20,311 nucleotides of DNA from Methanoculleus sp. UBA208 (lineage in GTDB: Archaea; Halobacteriota; Methanomicrobia; Methanomicrobiales; Methanoculleaceae). Shown here in pieces: positions 7,437 through 13,918 of the stretch (positions are counted from its first letter, which is position 1; each line of letters starts with the position of its first letter). The notes beneath the pieces were generated by a model. It saw only the letters and a program-made list of their open reading frames with translations, was not told where the DNA came from and made no database searches. The DNA lies in contig NZ_DAFZ01000038.1 in NCBI RefSeq assembly GCF_002498065.1, forward strand, positions 1,120 through 21,430. Reading direction: 5' to 3'. The position numbers and the translations under genes were made by a program.

Positions 7437-8381
7437 ATGAAGCGAAAGATCATCGACATTGACGAGGAGAAATGTACCGGGTGCGGGCTCTGCATACCCG
7501 ACTGCCCGGAAGGAGCGCTCCAGATCATCGACGGGAAGGCAAGGCTCGTGAGCGACCTCTTCTGCGACGGGCTCGGTGCCTGTATCGGGACATGCCCGGA
7601 GGGGGCGATCTGCGTCGTCGAGCGGGAGGCCGGGCCGTACGACGAGAAGGCCGTGATGGCAAAGATTGTGCCCCAGGGAGAAGGGGTAATCAGGGCGCAC
7701 CTCGAGCACCTTCTCGGCCATGGGGAGGAGGGGTTGTACCGCGAGGCCGTCGACTACCTGACCGCGAACGGGATCCCGGTTCCCCGGCACGACACCGCGG
7801 GCGGCGGTGCGGCGTGCCCGGGCTCCGCCGCGAGGAGTCTTCCGCGAGGGGAGACTGCTGAGAGGGAGCGTGCCGGACGGATAGAGTCGGAGCTGAGGCA
7901 GTGGCCGATCCAGTTGAAACTCCTGAACCCCGCAGCCTCGTACTTCGACGACGCTGATCTCCTCATCTCCGGGGACTGCGTTCCCTTTGCATACGCGGAT
8001 TTCCACCGTGACTTTCTGCGCGATAAGATCGTGATCTTCTTCTGCCCGAAACTGGATTCGGACGTCGAGGGATACGTCACGAAACTCGCGGAGATCTTCT
8101 CGCGACACACGATCCGGTCGATCACGGTCCTTCACATGGAAGTGCCCTGCTGCAGCGGGGTGCGGTATGTCGTGGACCAGGCCCTGAAACGCTCGGAAAA
8201 GGAGATCCCGGTGAAGGAGCACACCATCCTGATCAGCGGGCGGGTTGCGGAGGAGGGGGAGGGGACGGTCCGGCGACGGGGTTCCGGGATGGGTCCCGGC
8301 CACGGTTCCGGCCTTACCGCCGCGAGACGTACCGGCTCCCCTTCAGGTAAAACCGGAGGGGGAGGTCCACCGCCTTCGTGA
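7437..8381 (+). CDS. Two-cluster 4Fe-4S ferredoxin protein with conserved-cysteine C-terminal domain
   Basis: A 314-residue cytoplasmic iron-sulfur protein. The first cluster motif is CTGCGLCIPDC (C13, C16, C19, C23). The second is CDGLGACIGTCP (C43, C49, C53), one cysteine short of a standard motif. The rest is a domain found with such ferredoxins in anaerobes, carrying C181 in SGDCVPFAYADF, C203 in FFCPKLD and the pair C238-C239 in VPCCSGVRYVVDQALKR, which could bind a further centre. The family normally ends soon after the hydrophobic strand seen here as HTILISG (262-268). The last 45 residues are Gly/Arg/Ser/Pro-rich, antisense to the glycosylase gene's end and probably a readthrough tail. 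The electron partner and reaction are unknown. Confidence 0.85.
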   Translation: MKRKIIDIDEEKCTGCGLCIPDCPEGALQIIDGKARLVSDLFCDGLGACIGTCPEGAICVVEREAGPYDEKAVMAKIVPQGEGVIRAHLEHLLGHGEEGLYREAVDYLTANGIPVPRHDTAGGGAACPGSAARSLPRGETAERERAGRIESELRQWPIQLKLLNPAASYFDDADLLISGDCVPFAYADFHRDFLRDKIVIFFCPKLDSDVEGYVTKLAEIFSRHTIRSITVLHMEVPCCSGVRYVVDQALKRSEKEIPVKEHTILISGRVAEEGEGTVRRRGSGMGPGHGSGLTAARRTGSPSGKTGGGGPPPS

Positions 8382-8895
8382 TCCCGATCCGGGTCGTCTG
8401 CACGATCTCCCCGGGAAATCCTTCCGGCCGGCGGCCGGGCAGGCTGTCGGGCGACCGGACCTGAAGGGGGCCGTCGTAAAGGGAGGTCCCGTTCTGGTCC
8501 ATGGTGATTCCGAGCGCCTGCGTCAGTTTCCCTGGCCCGCTCGCGAGCGAGACAGGGTCGCTCATTCCCCGCCGCGCCTGCATGAGTTCGAGCCCGATAC
8601 CCGGCTCGAGAGCCCGGATCAGGATCGCCTCCCCTGCCCCGGTCACGACGTTGACGCAGGTGTGCAGGCCGTAGATCAGGTAGACGTAGGCATGGCCCGG
8701 CGGGCCGAACATGACGCTGTTCCGCTTCGTCTCTCCCCGGTACGAGTGGGCCGCCGGGTCCCCCCGGAGGTAGGCCTCGACCTCGACGATCCAGCCTGCC
8801 GTTGTTTCCTCCTCCCGGTGCACGAGCAGGCATCCCAGCAGGTCCTTTGCGACGGTCACGGTGTCGCGTTCGTAGAATGCAGGCGAAAGGATCAT
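8314..8895 (-). CDS. mpg: 3-methyladenine DNA glycosylase (AAG/MPG family)
   Basis: A 193-residue protein matching the alkyladenine DNA glycosylase family (PF02245), which flips out and excises 3-methyladenine, 7-methylguanine and hypoxanthine to begin base excision repair. Diagnostic segments are IVEVEAYL (36-43) holding the general-base glutamate E40 and the intercalating tyrosine Y42, H50 in AAHSYRGETKRN, MFGPPGHAYVYLIYGLH (62-78), LIRALEP (92-98) and ASGPGKLTQALGI (118-130). Length and order match bacterial and archaeal members. The start MILSPAFYERD is typical for the family. Its last 68 bases overlap the 3' end of the convergent ferredoxin gene. It is unrelated in fold to the AlkD-like protein at 860-1573, although the lesions overlap. 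Confidence 0.95.
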   Translation of the reverse strand: MILSPAFYERDTVTVAKDLLGCLLVHREEETTAGWIVEVEAYLRGDPAAHSYRGETKRNSVMFGPPGHAYVYLIYGLHTCVNVVTGAGEAILIRALEPGIGLELMQARRGMSDPVSLASGPGKLTQALGITMDQNGTSLYDGPLQVRSPDSLPGRRPEGFPGEIVQTTRIGITKAVDLPLRFYLKGSRYVSRR

Positions 8896-9200
8896 GGCGG
8901 TCCCGGGTCCTCTTCAGGGTCTCTCCCGCCTGGCCATCAAGGTTCCGGACGGAAGAGGCTGCTCACTGAATGGGTGCTTCCGGGGGTGTCCCTGCGGCCC
9001 CCACAACCCTGGATGCGTACGCGCAAGTCCGCGCCGGGCTCCTTGTCCGTGAGATCGTGCCGCCGGCCATGTCGGCAGGGTCCGGACCTTCTCTCTCCTC
9101 ACGCCGCAGGCCGGAACCAGCTTGCATATATCCTTGATGGGCAAACCAGTCATTGCCGGCCTCGCTACAGCGGCCGGAACGACTCTCGTGAGGTAACTGC
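8896..9200. other. Intergenic region with promoter for the ferritin-like gene
   Basis: This 305-base gap separates the divergent glycosylase and ferritin-like genes. It holds a TATA-like CATATAT (9125-9131), giving a predicted start near 9155, then a leader hairpin CCGGCC (9156-9161)/GGCCGG (9172-9177), and a GAGGT ribosome site (9190-9194) before the ATG at 9201. A 55-codon frame at 8968-9135 (MGASGGVPAAPTT...) resembles no protein I know and overlaps the TATA box, so I do not call it. Confidence 0.55.
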
Positions 9201-9512
9201 ATGCCTGAATTTGCACAACCGTTTGCCGGCAATAATATCGACCGTATGATGAGCCACAACGAACTTATCCGCGCCGTGCGCTATACAATCGCAGCTGAGT
9301 TCGAAGCCATTCAACTCTACAACCAGATGGCCGACGCAACCGACAATGAACTGGCCCGCGAGGTTCTGCGGGATATCGCAGATGAGGAGAAGGTACACGT
9401 CGGCGAGTTCTATCGCCTGCTCATCGAACTGGACCCCCGGGAGAAGGAGTTCTACCAGAGGGGTGCGGAAGAGGTCGAAGAGGAGATCGAGAAACTCCGG
9501 GCAAAGGCGTAG
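9201..9512 (+). CDS. Short diiron ferritin-like protein (encapsulated-ferritin type)
   Basis: A 103-residue protein with two long helices, half of a four-helix ferritin, so it must pair with another copy to build a diiron site. Candidate ligands are E33 in AAEFEAIQLYNQ and E63 and H66 in the ExxH of IADEEKVHVGEF. Their spacing (30 and 33 residues after the first glutamate) is the same as E32, E62 and H65 of Rhodospirillum encapsulated ferritin as I recall it, and Y40 also fits. Similar domains are fused to encapsulin shells in Pyrococcus. Here the protein is free-standing, no shell gene is in the window, and the charged C-terminus EIEKLRAKA carries no recognisable encapsulin-targeting tail. 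It likely oxidises or stores iron, or protects against peroxide. The start is set by the GAGGT site 6 bases upstream. Confidence 0.8.
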   Translation: MPEFAQPFAGNNIDRMMSHNELIRAVRYTIAAEFEAIQLYNQMADATDNELAREVLRDIADEEKVHVGEFYRLLIELDPREKEFYQRGAEEVEEEIEKLRAKA

Positions 9513-9560
9513 ACACCGGCGGGCATCGTAATCGTCCGGGTGATCCGCGCATCCCTTCAA

Positions 9561-9568
9561 CTTTTTTC
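9561..9568 (+). terminator. T-run terminator after the ferritin-like gene
   Basis: A run of six T (9562-9567) lies 50 bases after the stop codon, in the form typical of archaeal T-rich transcription ends. There is no strong hairpin before it. Confidence 0.45.
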
Positions 9569-9920
9569 CTGCGTATTCTGCTGCAGTATCCCATAACATC
9601 GGTCAACAGGGCTCTCTGGCGTCCGAGATATGCGGATGAAGGTACCCCATCGTCCCGGTTCCCGGGTCCATCGAGGTCTCCGTCTGGATCATTGCCTTCG
9701 GCAGGATCTTCCTGGACCTCGCGAACTCGCTCGACTGCGATTGGGTTTAAGGCGGGCACTTCGTCACATAGGAGGAGCCGTGCTGCCCGCCGGGAATCGC
9801 CCTCTGGACAATTCCCCCCGGCTTCTCTGCAGTGACCTAAAAGATAAATACTTGCGGCGCTTCACATTGAATCGTCAACACTACCCACTAATCAGCCCCT
9901 ATAACAGGTAGGTTTTGGAT
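9569..9920. other. Spacer with possible gene remnant and cupin promoter
   Basis: No intact gene is recognisable. In one plus-strand frame, 9640 to about 9750 reads as a hydrophobic peptide ending in a stop (segments PIVPVPGSIEVSVWIIAFG and RIFLDLANSL). It has no start codon in that frame and is preceded by TGA; an ATG at 9630 is in a different frame. This looks like the decayed end of a gene or chance. An A/T-rich element at 9837-9853 (core AGATAAATACTT) is the likely TATA region for the cupin gene. Confidence 0.35.
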
Positions 9921-10322
9921 ATGAAGAAAGGATTTGTAACCGATATCGAGACTGAGACGGTAAAGAACACCGATTTCCGCAGGGTCCTCTATACGAGCAA
10001 TTTCAGCCAGCTCGTGCTGATGCGGCTGAAGCCCGGCGAAGAGATCGGCGCGGAAGTACACGACGACGTCGACCAGTTCTTCCGGTTCGAGGAAGGTGAA
10101 GGGGTTGTCGTGATCGACGGCGTTGAGCACGCCGTCAAGGACGGCAGCGCCGTGATCGTGCCGAACGGTGCGAACCACAACGTGATAAACACCTCAAAGA
10201 CCGCCGACCTCAAACTCTACACGATCTACTCGCCGCCGGAGCACCAGGACAAGGTCGTTGCAAAGACCCGCGAAGAGGCCATGGCTCACGAAGAGCACTT
10301 CGACGGGAAGACGACGGAGTAA
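9921..10322 (+). CDS. Small single-domain cupin protein
   Basis: A 133-residue beta-barrel protein of the RmlC-like cupin family. The first cupin motif is GEEIGAEVHDDVDQFFRFEEG (39-59, with H47 and Q52) and the second GSAVIVPNGANHNVIN (75-90, with G75, P81 and H86). The usual HxH of motif 1 is HDD, so the metal site would use H47, Q52 and H86, a pattern common in this subgroup. The closing LYTIYSPPEHQD segment is also characteristic. I start at the ATG at 9921 because AGGTAGG (9906-9912) lies 8 bases upstream; a TTG at 9915 in frame is too close to it. No substrate can be named. A T-run terminator follows, so it is probably a single-gene transcript. Confidence 0.88.
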   Translation: MKKGFVTDIETETVKNTDFRRVLYTSNFSQLVLMRLKPGEEIGAEVHDDVDQFFRFEEGEGVVVIDGVEHAVKDGSAVIVPNGANHNVINTSKTADLKLYTIYSPPEHQDKVVAKTREEAMAHEEHFDGKTTE

Positions 10323-10340
10323 CTCTTCCTCGAACCACTT

Positions 10341-10355
10341 AAAAAGTCCTTTTTT
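10341..10355 (+). terminator. Terminator after the cupin gene
   Basis: AAAAAG (10341-10346) and CTTTTTT (10349-10355) form a small inverted repeat ending in six T, 18 bases after the cupin stop codon. This fits an archaeal T-run terminator. Confidence 0.6.
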
Positions 10356-10446
10356 GACCGCTGCTGTCTGAGTCGTGTCGCGGGGGATCGTTTTCCAGTC
10401 GTTGCGCCTTATACCGCAGGCACCCGCCCTGGACGGTGAGATCCCT

Positions 10447-10710
10447 TCAGTCCCGTTCGATCTCGCCGCCCGCCTCGCGGATCGTCGTCTCGATGTGCTC
10501 CAGCAGACCGGCGTCGTGGGTGGCGAAGTCCAGCATCGGAAATCCTCCCACGAGGGGGATGGGCTTGAAGATCGCGAGCGGTGCCTTTCCTCCCCTCTCC
10601 GGGTTCTCGCCCGGGGCAATGACGGCGGTCGCTCCGTCTCCCCAGACGGCGAGGTTCCCGTAGCCCTGTGCGTCCCAGATCTTTTTGACGAGTTCACGTG
10701 TGTGCAACAT
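10447..10710 (-). CDS. Small conserved-looking hypothetical protein
   Basis: An 87-residue protein that I do not recognise. It begins MLHTRELVKKIWDAQGYGNL and has a compact alpha/beta look, with a GDGATAVIAPGENPERGG loop (25-42), a central IFKPIPLVGGFPMLDF strand-turn (47-62) and a C-terminal helix ending in EIERD. Third positions are G/C-rich and the composition is balanced, unlike the Arg/Pro-rich shadow frames here. No cysteine pairs, membrane segment or signal peptide are seen. The ATG at 10710 has only a weak ribosome site. It lies 88 bases after the AI-2E-family gene on the same strand and might be co-transcribed with it. Confidence 0.65.
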   Translation of the reverse strand: MLHTRELVKKIWDAQGYGNLAVWGDGATAVIAPGENPERGGKAPLAIFKPIPLVGGFPMLDFATHDAGLLEHIETTIREAGGEIERD

Positions 10711-10798
10711 TGTCTGTCCCGGTAAAGATGAAGCGTGAGGAGGGCATCAACCTTCCGGCACTATCGTGCCGCAACGCATGGATGCCCGGGCCGCCCCC

Positions 10799-11884
10799 CT
10801 ACCTCACCGGCGGAGCCTCGGGTTCCCCGCTCTCCGCCGAAGGCGTCTGCTCTCCCGTAAAGAGGTGGTCGACGCCAAGGATCGTGTTCACCCAGGCCCA
10901 GTCGTCGCTGAACTGGACGACCATCAGGACGATGAGGGTGAGCGGGACGGCAAAGATCATCCCGGCAACGCCGAGCGCCCATCCCCAGAAGATGACGGAG
11001 AGAATGACCACGAGGGCGGGGATATCGAAACGCCTCGATGCGAAGTGAGCGAAGATCGGGTTCTCCACCAGCGCATTCAGGATCGCGACGGCTGCAATCA
11101 CCGCGATCGCGCCCCAGATCCCGAACTGCAGCCATGCAAAGAAGATCGCCGGGAGTGCCGCGACGATCAGGCCTATGTAGGGGATGTACGAGAGCAGAAA
11201 CGTCAGCACTCCCCAGAGTGCGGCCGCGTGCACCCCCGTGACCCAGAGGAACGTGCCGAAGAGGAAACCGTGGACGAGGTTTGCCTCGGTCCTGACGATG
11301 ACGAAGTCGATCAAAAACCTGCTCATGCGGGAGAATCCCTCGACACTCTCGGATCTGTTCGTCACTTTCTGTATGCGCTCGGGCATCCGCGGTGCCTCAA
11401 GGAGCATGAAGATCGTCGTCACCGCTATGAAGAAGAGGTAGAGGAGGAGGTCCGCGATGCTTATGGCGGACGAAGAGAGGAATCCGGCGAACCCCTGCAG
11501 GTTGACCGAAGAAGGAGAGAATGAGCCCGTATCGATCCCGTATCTATCCAGGAGTGCGACGATCTCCGATAGCCTGGCGGTCAACTCCCGCTGGTAGAGG
11601 GGGAGATCCGAGATCAAACTTTCGAACGAGAAGAAGACGAGGTAGCAGATCAGCAGGACTGCAAGGCAGGCGATGACGGCGACCACACCGACGGCGGCGA
11701 GTTCCGGCAGACCCCTGGAGCGGAGTGCTTTCGCCGCGGGATAAACGATCATGGCGAGGATCAACGATACGACGATGATGGTGATGATATACGCAATCGC
11801 CTGGATCCCGATTATGAGGAATACTGCTGCCGTCAGAAGGAGCACGGTGCCCGCGGACCGGGGAAAAGCTGGGGTTTCTGTCAT
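10799..11884 (-). CDS. AI-2E/YdiK-family integral membrane transporter
   Basis: A 361-residue membrane protein of the AI-2E family exporter type (PF01594), with about eight membrane helices. The diagnostic C-terminal half is clear: WGVLTFLLSYIPYIGLIVAA, then LVENPIFAHFASRRFDIPAL, then SVIFWGWALGVAGMIFAVPL. The N-terminal helices start near residue 12 (VLLLTAAVFLIIGIQAIAYI), and an extramembrane helical region follows around 90-135. Members have been linked to autoinducer-2 export in E. coli and to Na+/H+ antiport in some other prokaryotes. No AI-2 synthesis gene is present here, so substrate assignment is not possible. The ATG at 11884 lies almost at the start point predicted from the TATA-like box, so the message is probably leaderless. 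Confidence 0.9.
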   Translation of the reverse strand: MTETPAFPRSAGTVLLLTAAVFLIIGIQAIAYIITIIVVSLILAMIVYPAAKALRSRGLPELAAVGVVAVIACLAVLLICYLVFFSFESLISDLPLYQRELTARLSEIVALLDRYGIDTGSFSPSSVNLQGFAGFLSSSAISIADLLLYLFFIAVTTIFMLLEAPRMPERIQKVTNRSESVEGFSRMSRFLIDFVIVRTEANLVHGFLFGTFLWVTGVHAAALWGVLTFLLSYIPYIGLIVAALPAIFFAWLQFGIWGAIAVIAAVAILNALVENPIFAHFASRRFDIPALVVILSVIFWGWALGVAGMIFAVPLTLIVLMVVQFSDDWAWVNTILGVDHLFTGEQTPSAESGEPEAPPVR

Positions 11885-11906
11885 CCTGAGTGACGTGTTT
11901 TGATGG

Positions 11907-11920
11907 CAACTATATTAATG
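11907..11920 (-). promoter_or_regulatory. TATA-like box of the AI-2E-family gene
   Basis: CATTAATATAGTTG on the minus strand is centred about 30 bases before the ATG at 11884. With the usual 25-27 base spacing the transcript would begin within a few bases of the start codon. Confidence 0.55.
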
Positions 11921-12147
11921 CCGCGAAATGCGCCGGAGGCGGGGAGACCGACGGATCAGGCAACCACCGCGTTTAGCACCCGTCGCCGCGCCCCCTGTAC
12001 CGTGTGCCGGGACAGGGCCCGGTGACGCACCCCTCCTCGCCTGCCCGCATGCCGCGGCCGGTCCCGTCTCCGGCGTCGGGAGGATGTCTGCCGGAAGGAT
12101 CGGGGGAGTCAACATTAAGACACCGCAAGCGTGATCCGTATCCACAG

Positions 12148-13638
12148 ATGATTCTCACCCTCGACCTCGTGCTTGTCGGCATAGCGGTGCTCTTCCTGAT
12201 CAGCATCGTTGCAAACAGGTTCTCGGAGCGGCTCGGTGTCCCCGCGCTTCTCATCTTCCTCGCCGTCGGTATGCTGGCCGGTTCCGAGGGCCCGGGCGGC
12301 ATTCCGTTCGACGATCCGGCGATTGCGCAGGTCATCGGGGTCATTGCCCTTGCGTATATCCTCTTCTCCGGCGGCCTGGACACCCGGTGGGAGCAGATCC
12401 AGCCTGTTCTCTGGCCGGGTATCGCCCTCTCGACGATCGGTGTTGTCCTGACCGCAGCCCTGCTCGGCGCGTTCGCGGTCCTGGTCCTTGGGTTCCCCCC
12501 AATAACGGGCCTTCTCCTCGGCGCGGTCGTCTCGTCCACCGATGCGGCGGCGGTCTTCTCTGTTCTCCGAACGGCGAAGGCCCGGCTTCAGGGGAACCTG
12601 CGGCCGTTCCTCGAGTTCGAGTCGGGGAGCAACGACCCCATGGCGGTCCTCCTCACCACCGGCATCATCGCCCTGATCCTCACCCCGGCTTCATCGATCT
12701 TCGCTCTCGTCCCGATGTTCGTGCAGCAGATGGCAGTCGGAGGCCTGCTCGGCTACGGAATGGGCGGGGCCATCGTTTTTCTCATTAACCGCCTCAAACT
12801 GGAATCCGAGGGGCTGTACCCGGTGCTCACCCTCGCCATGGTGCTGATGACCTACGGGCTGACCGCCACTCTTGGAGGAAGCGGGTTCATTGCGGTCTAT
12901 ATTGCCGGGCTTGTCATGGGCAACAGCGTCGTCCTCCACAAAAAGAGCCTGATCCGGTTCCACGACGGGATCGCGTGGCTGATGCAGATCGTGATGTTCC
13001 TTGCGCTCGGCCTTCTTGTCTTCCCTTCGGCGCTCGCAACGGCGGTTGTTCCCGGCCTTCTTGCCGCCATCTTCCTGATCCTGATTGCACGGCCGGTTGC
13101 CGTCCTGCTCACGCTTCTGCCCTGGAAGATGCCGGTGAACGAGAAGGTCCTGGTCTCCTGGGTGGGGCTGCGGGGTGCCGTCCCGATCATCCTCGCGACC
13201 TACCCTCTCGTTGCGGGAGTGCCTAATGCGGAGACGATCTTCAATATGGTCTTCTTCATCGTTCTTGTCTCGGCGCTGGTTCACGGGACATCGATCCCCT
13301 CCGTCGCACGCTGGCTCGATCTTGCCGCTCCGCTCGAGGAGGCGCATGGACTCTCCCGTGAGTTCGAGGTGGACCCCGATACCCCGAGCGAGCTGCTCGA
13401 GCTGGTCATCCCATCGGACGCCCCGGCGGTGGGCAGGCAGGTCGTCGACCTCGGGCTGCCGAAAGGCGCCCTCATCATCCTGATGCAGAAAGGGGACGAA
13501 CGCTTCGTCCCGGGCGGCAGCACCGTCATCGAGGCCGGGGATACGCTCCTCCTCCTGACGACGGACGACCTGGCGGAAACGGTCCGCGCTACCCTCATCA
13601 GCGGGGAACGGCCGGGGAACGCCGCCGCAGAAACGTGA
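12148..13638 (+). CDS. CPA1-type cation/proton antiporter with TrkA-C domain (NhaP2/CvrA-like)
   Basis: A 496-residue antiporter. I start at the ATG at 12148 (MILTLDLVLVGIAVLF) because the frame upstream to 12004 is a Pro/Ser/Arg-rich non-coding extension. About 12 membrane helices cover residues 1-392. Ion-pathway motifs are SSTDAAAVFSVL (129-140), FESGSNDPMAVLL (157-169) with the N162-D163 pair of electroneutral CPA1 exchangers, and WVGLRGAVPIILA (338-350). A cytoplasmic TrkA-C regulatory domain follows (about 411-483). This layout is that of NhaP2/CvrA K+(Na+)/H+ antiporters, which control ion content and pH. The gene is divergent from the AI-2E-family gene, with a 263-base gap and only a weak promoter (near ACATTAAGAC at 12113). 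Confidence 0.93.
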   Translation: MILTLDLVLVGIAVLFLISIVANRFSERLGVPALLIFLAVGMLAGSEGPGGIPFDDPAIAQVIGVIALAYILFSGGLDTRWEQIQPVLWPGIALSTIGVVLTAALLGAFAVLVLGFPPITGLLLGAVVSSTDAAAVFSVLRTAKARLQGNLRPFLEFESGSNDPMAVLLTTGIIALILTPASSIFALVPMFVQQMAVGGLLGYGMGGAIVFLINRLKLESEGLYPVLTLAMVLMTYGLTATLGGSGFIAVYIAGLVMGNSVVLHKKSLIRFHDGIAWLMQIVMFLALGLLVFPSALATAVVPGLLAAIFLILIARPVAVLLTLLPWKMPVNEKVLVSWVGLRGAVPIILATYPLVAGVPNAETIFNMVFFIVLVSALVHGTSIPSVARWLDLAAPLEEAHGLSREFEVDPDTPSELLELVIPSDAPAVGRQVVDLGLPKGALIILMQKGDERFVPGGSTVIEAGDTLLLLTTDDLAETVRATLISGERPGNAAAET

Positions 13639-13867
13639 TGCACGAACATAGCGCCGTCCTGTGTTCGGGACAGGGTAAAATCCTCTCCCCTGCACGGCAC
13701 CCTTTCCGTAGTGGAATTCCCCCGGAAAGCACGGCCGGGGCGGCCCTGGCACCGTAGCTATCTCACGGCACCCCCGGAGCGATCCGGCCTGCCACGAGCC
13801 TTTTCCGGCTTCGAGTTGCCCGTGATCTTCACCGGGATCCGTCCGGGTGCAACCAGATATGTCCACT

Positions 13868-13890
13868 TTTATAATAGCATTTAAATATAA
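13868..13890 (+). promoter_or_regulatory. AT-rich promoter of the PKD-repeat gene
   Basis: Two overlapping TATA-like elements, TTTATAATAG (13868-13877) and ATTTAAATATAA (13879-13890), stand out in GC-rich surroundings. The first predicts a leader of about 20 bases containing GGGGA (13910-13914), a plausible ribosome site for the ATG at 13919. GTGG (13892-13895) and CCAC (13904-13907) can form a short hairpin at the predicted start of the message. Confidence 0.6.
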
Positions 13891-13918
13891 TGTGGCGTTT
13901 ACTCCACGCGGGGATTGT

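Noticed and set aside
8968..9135. 55-codon plus-strand frame before the ferritin-like gene
   Set aside because: It has no recognisable homology, weaker G/C bias at third positions than its neighbours, no clear ribosome site, and it overlaps the ferritin gene's TATA-like box.
12004..12147. N-terminal extension of the antiporter
   Set aside because: The extra 48 residues are Pro/Ser/Arg-rich and unlike the family, whose first membrane helix begins at the ATG at 12148.
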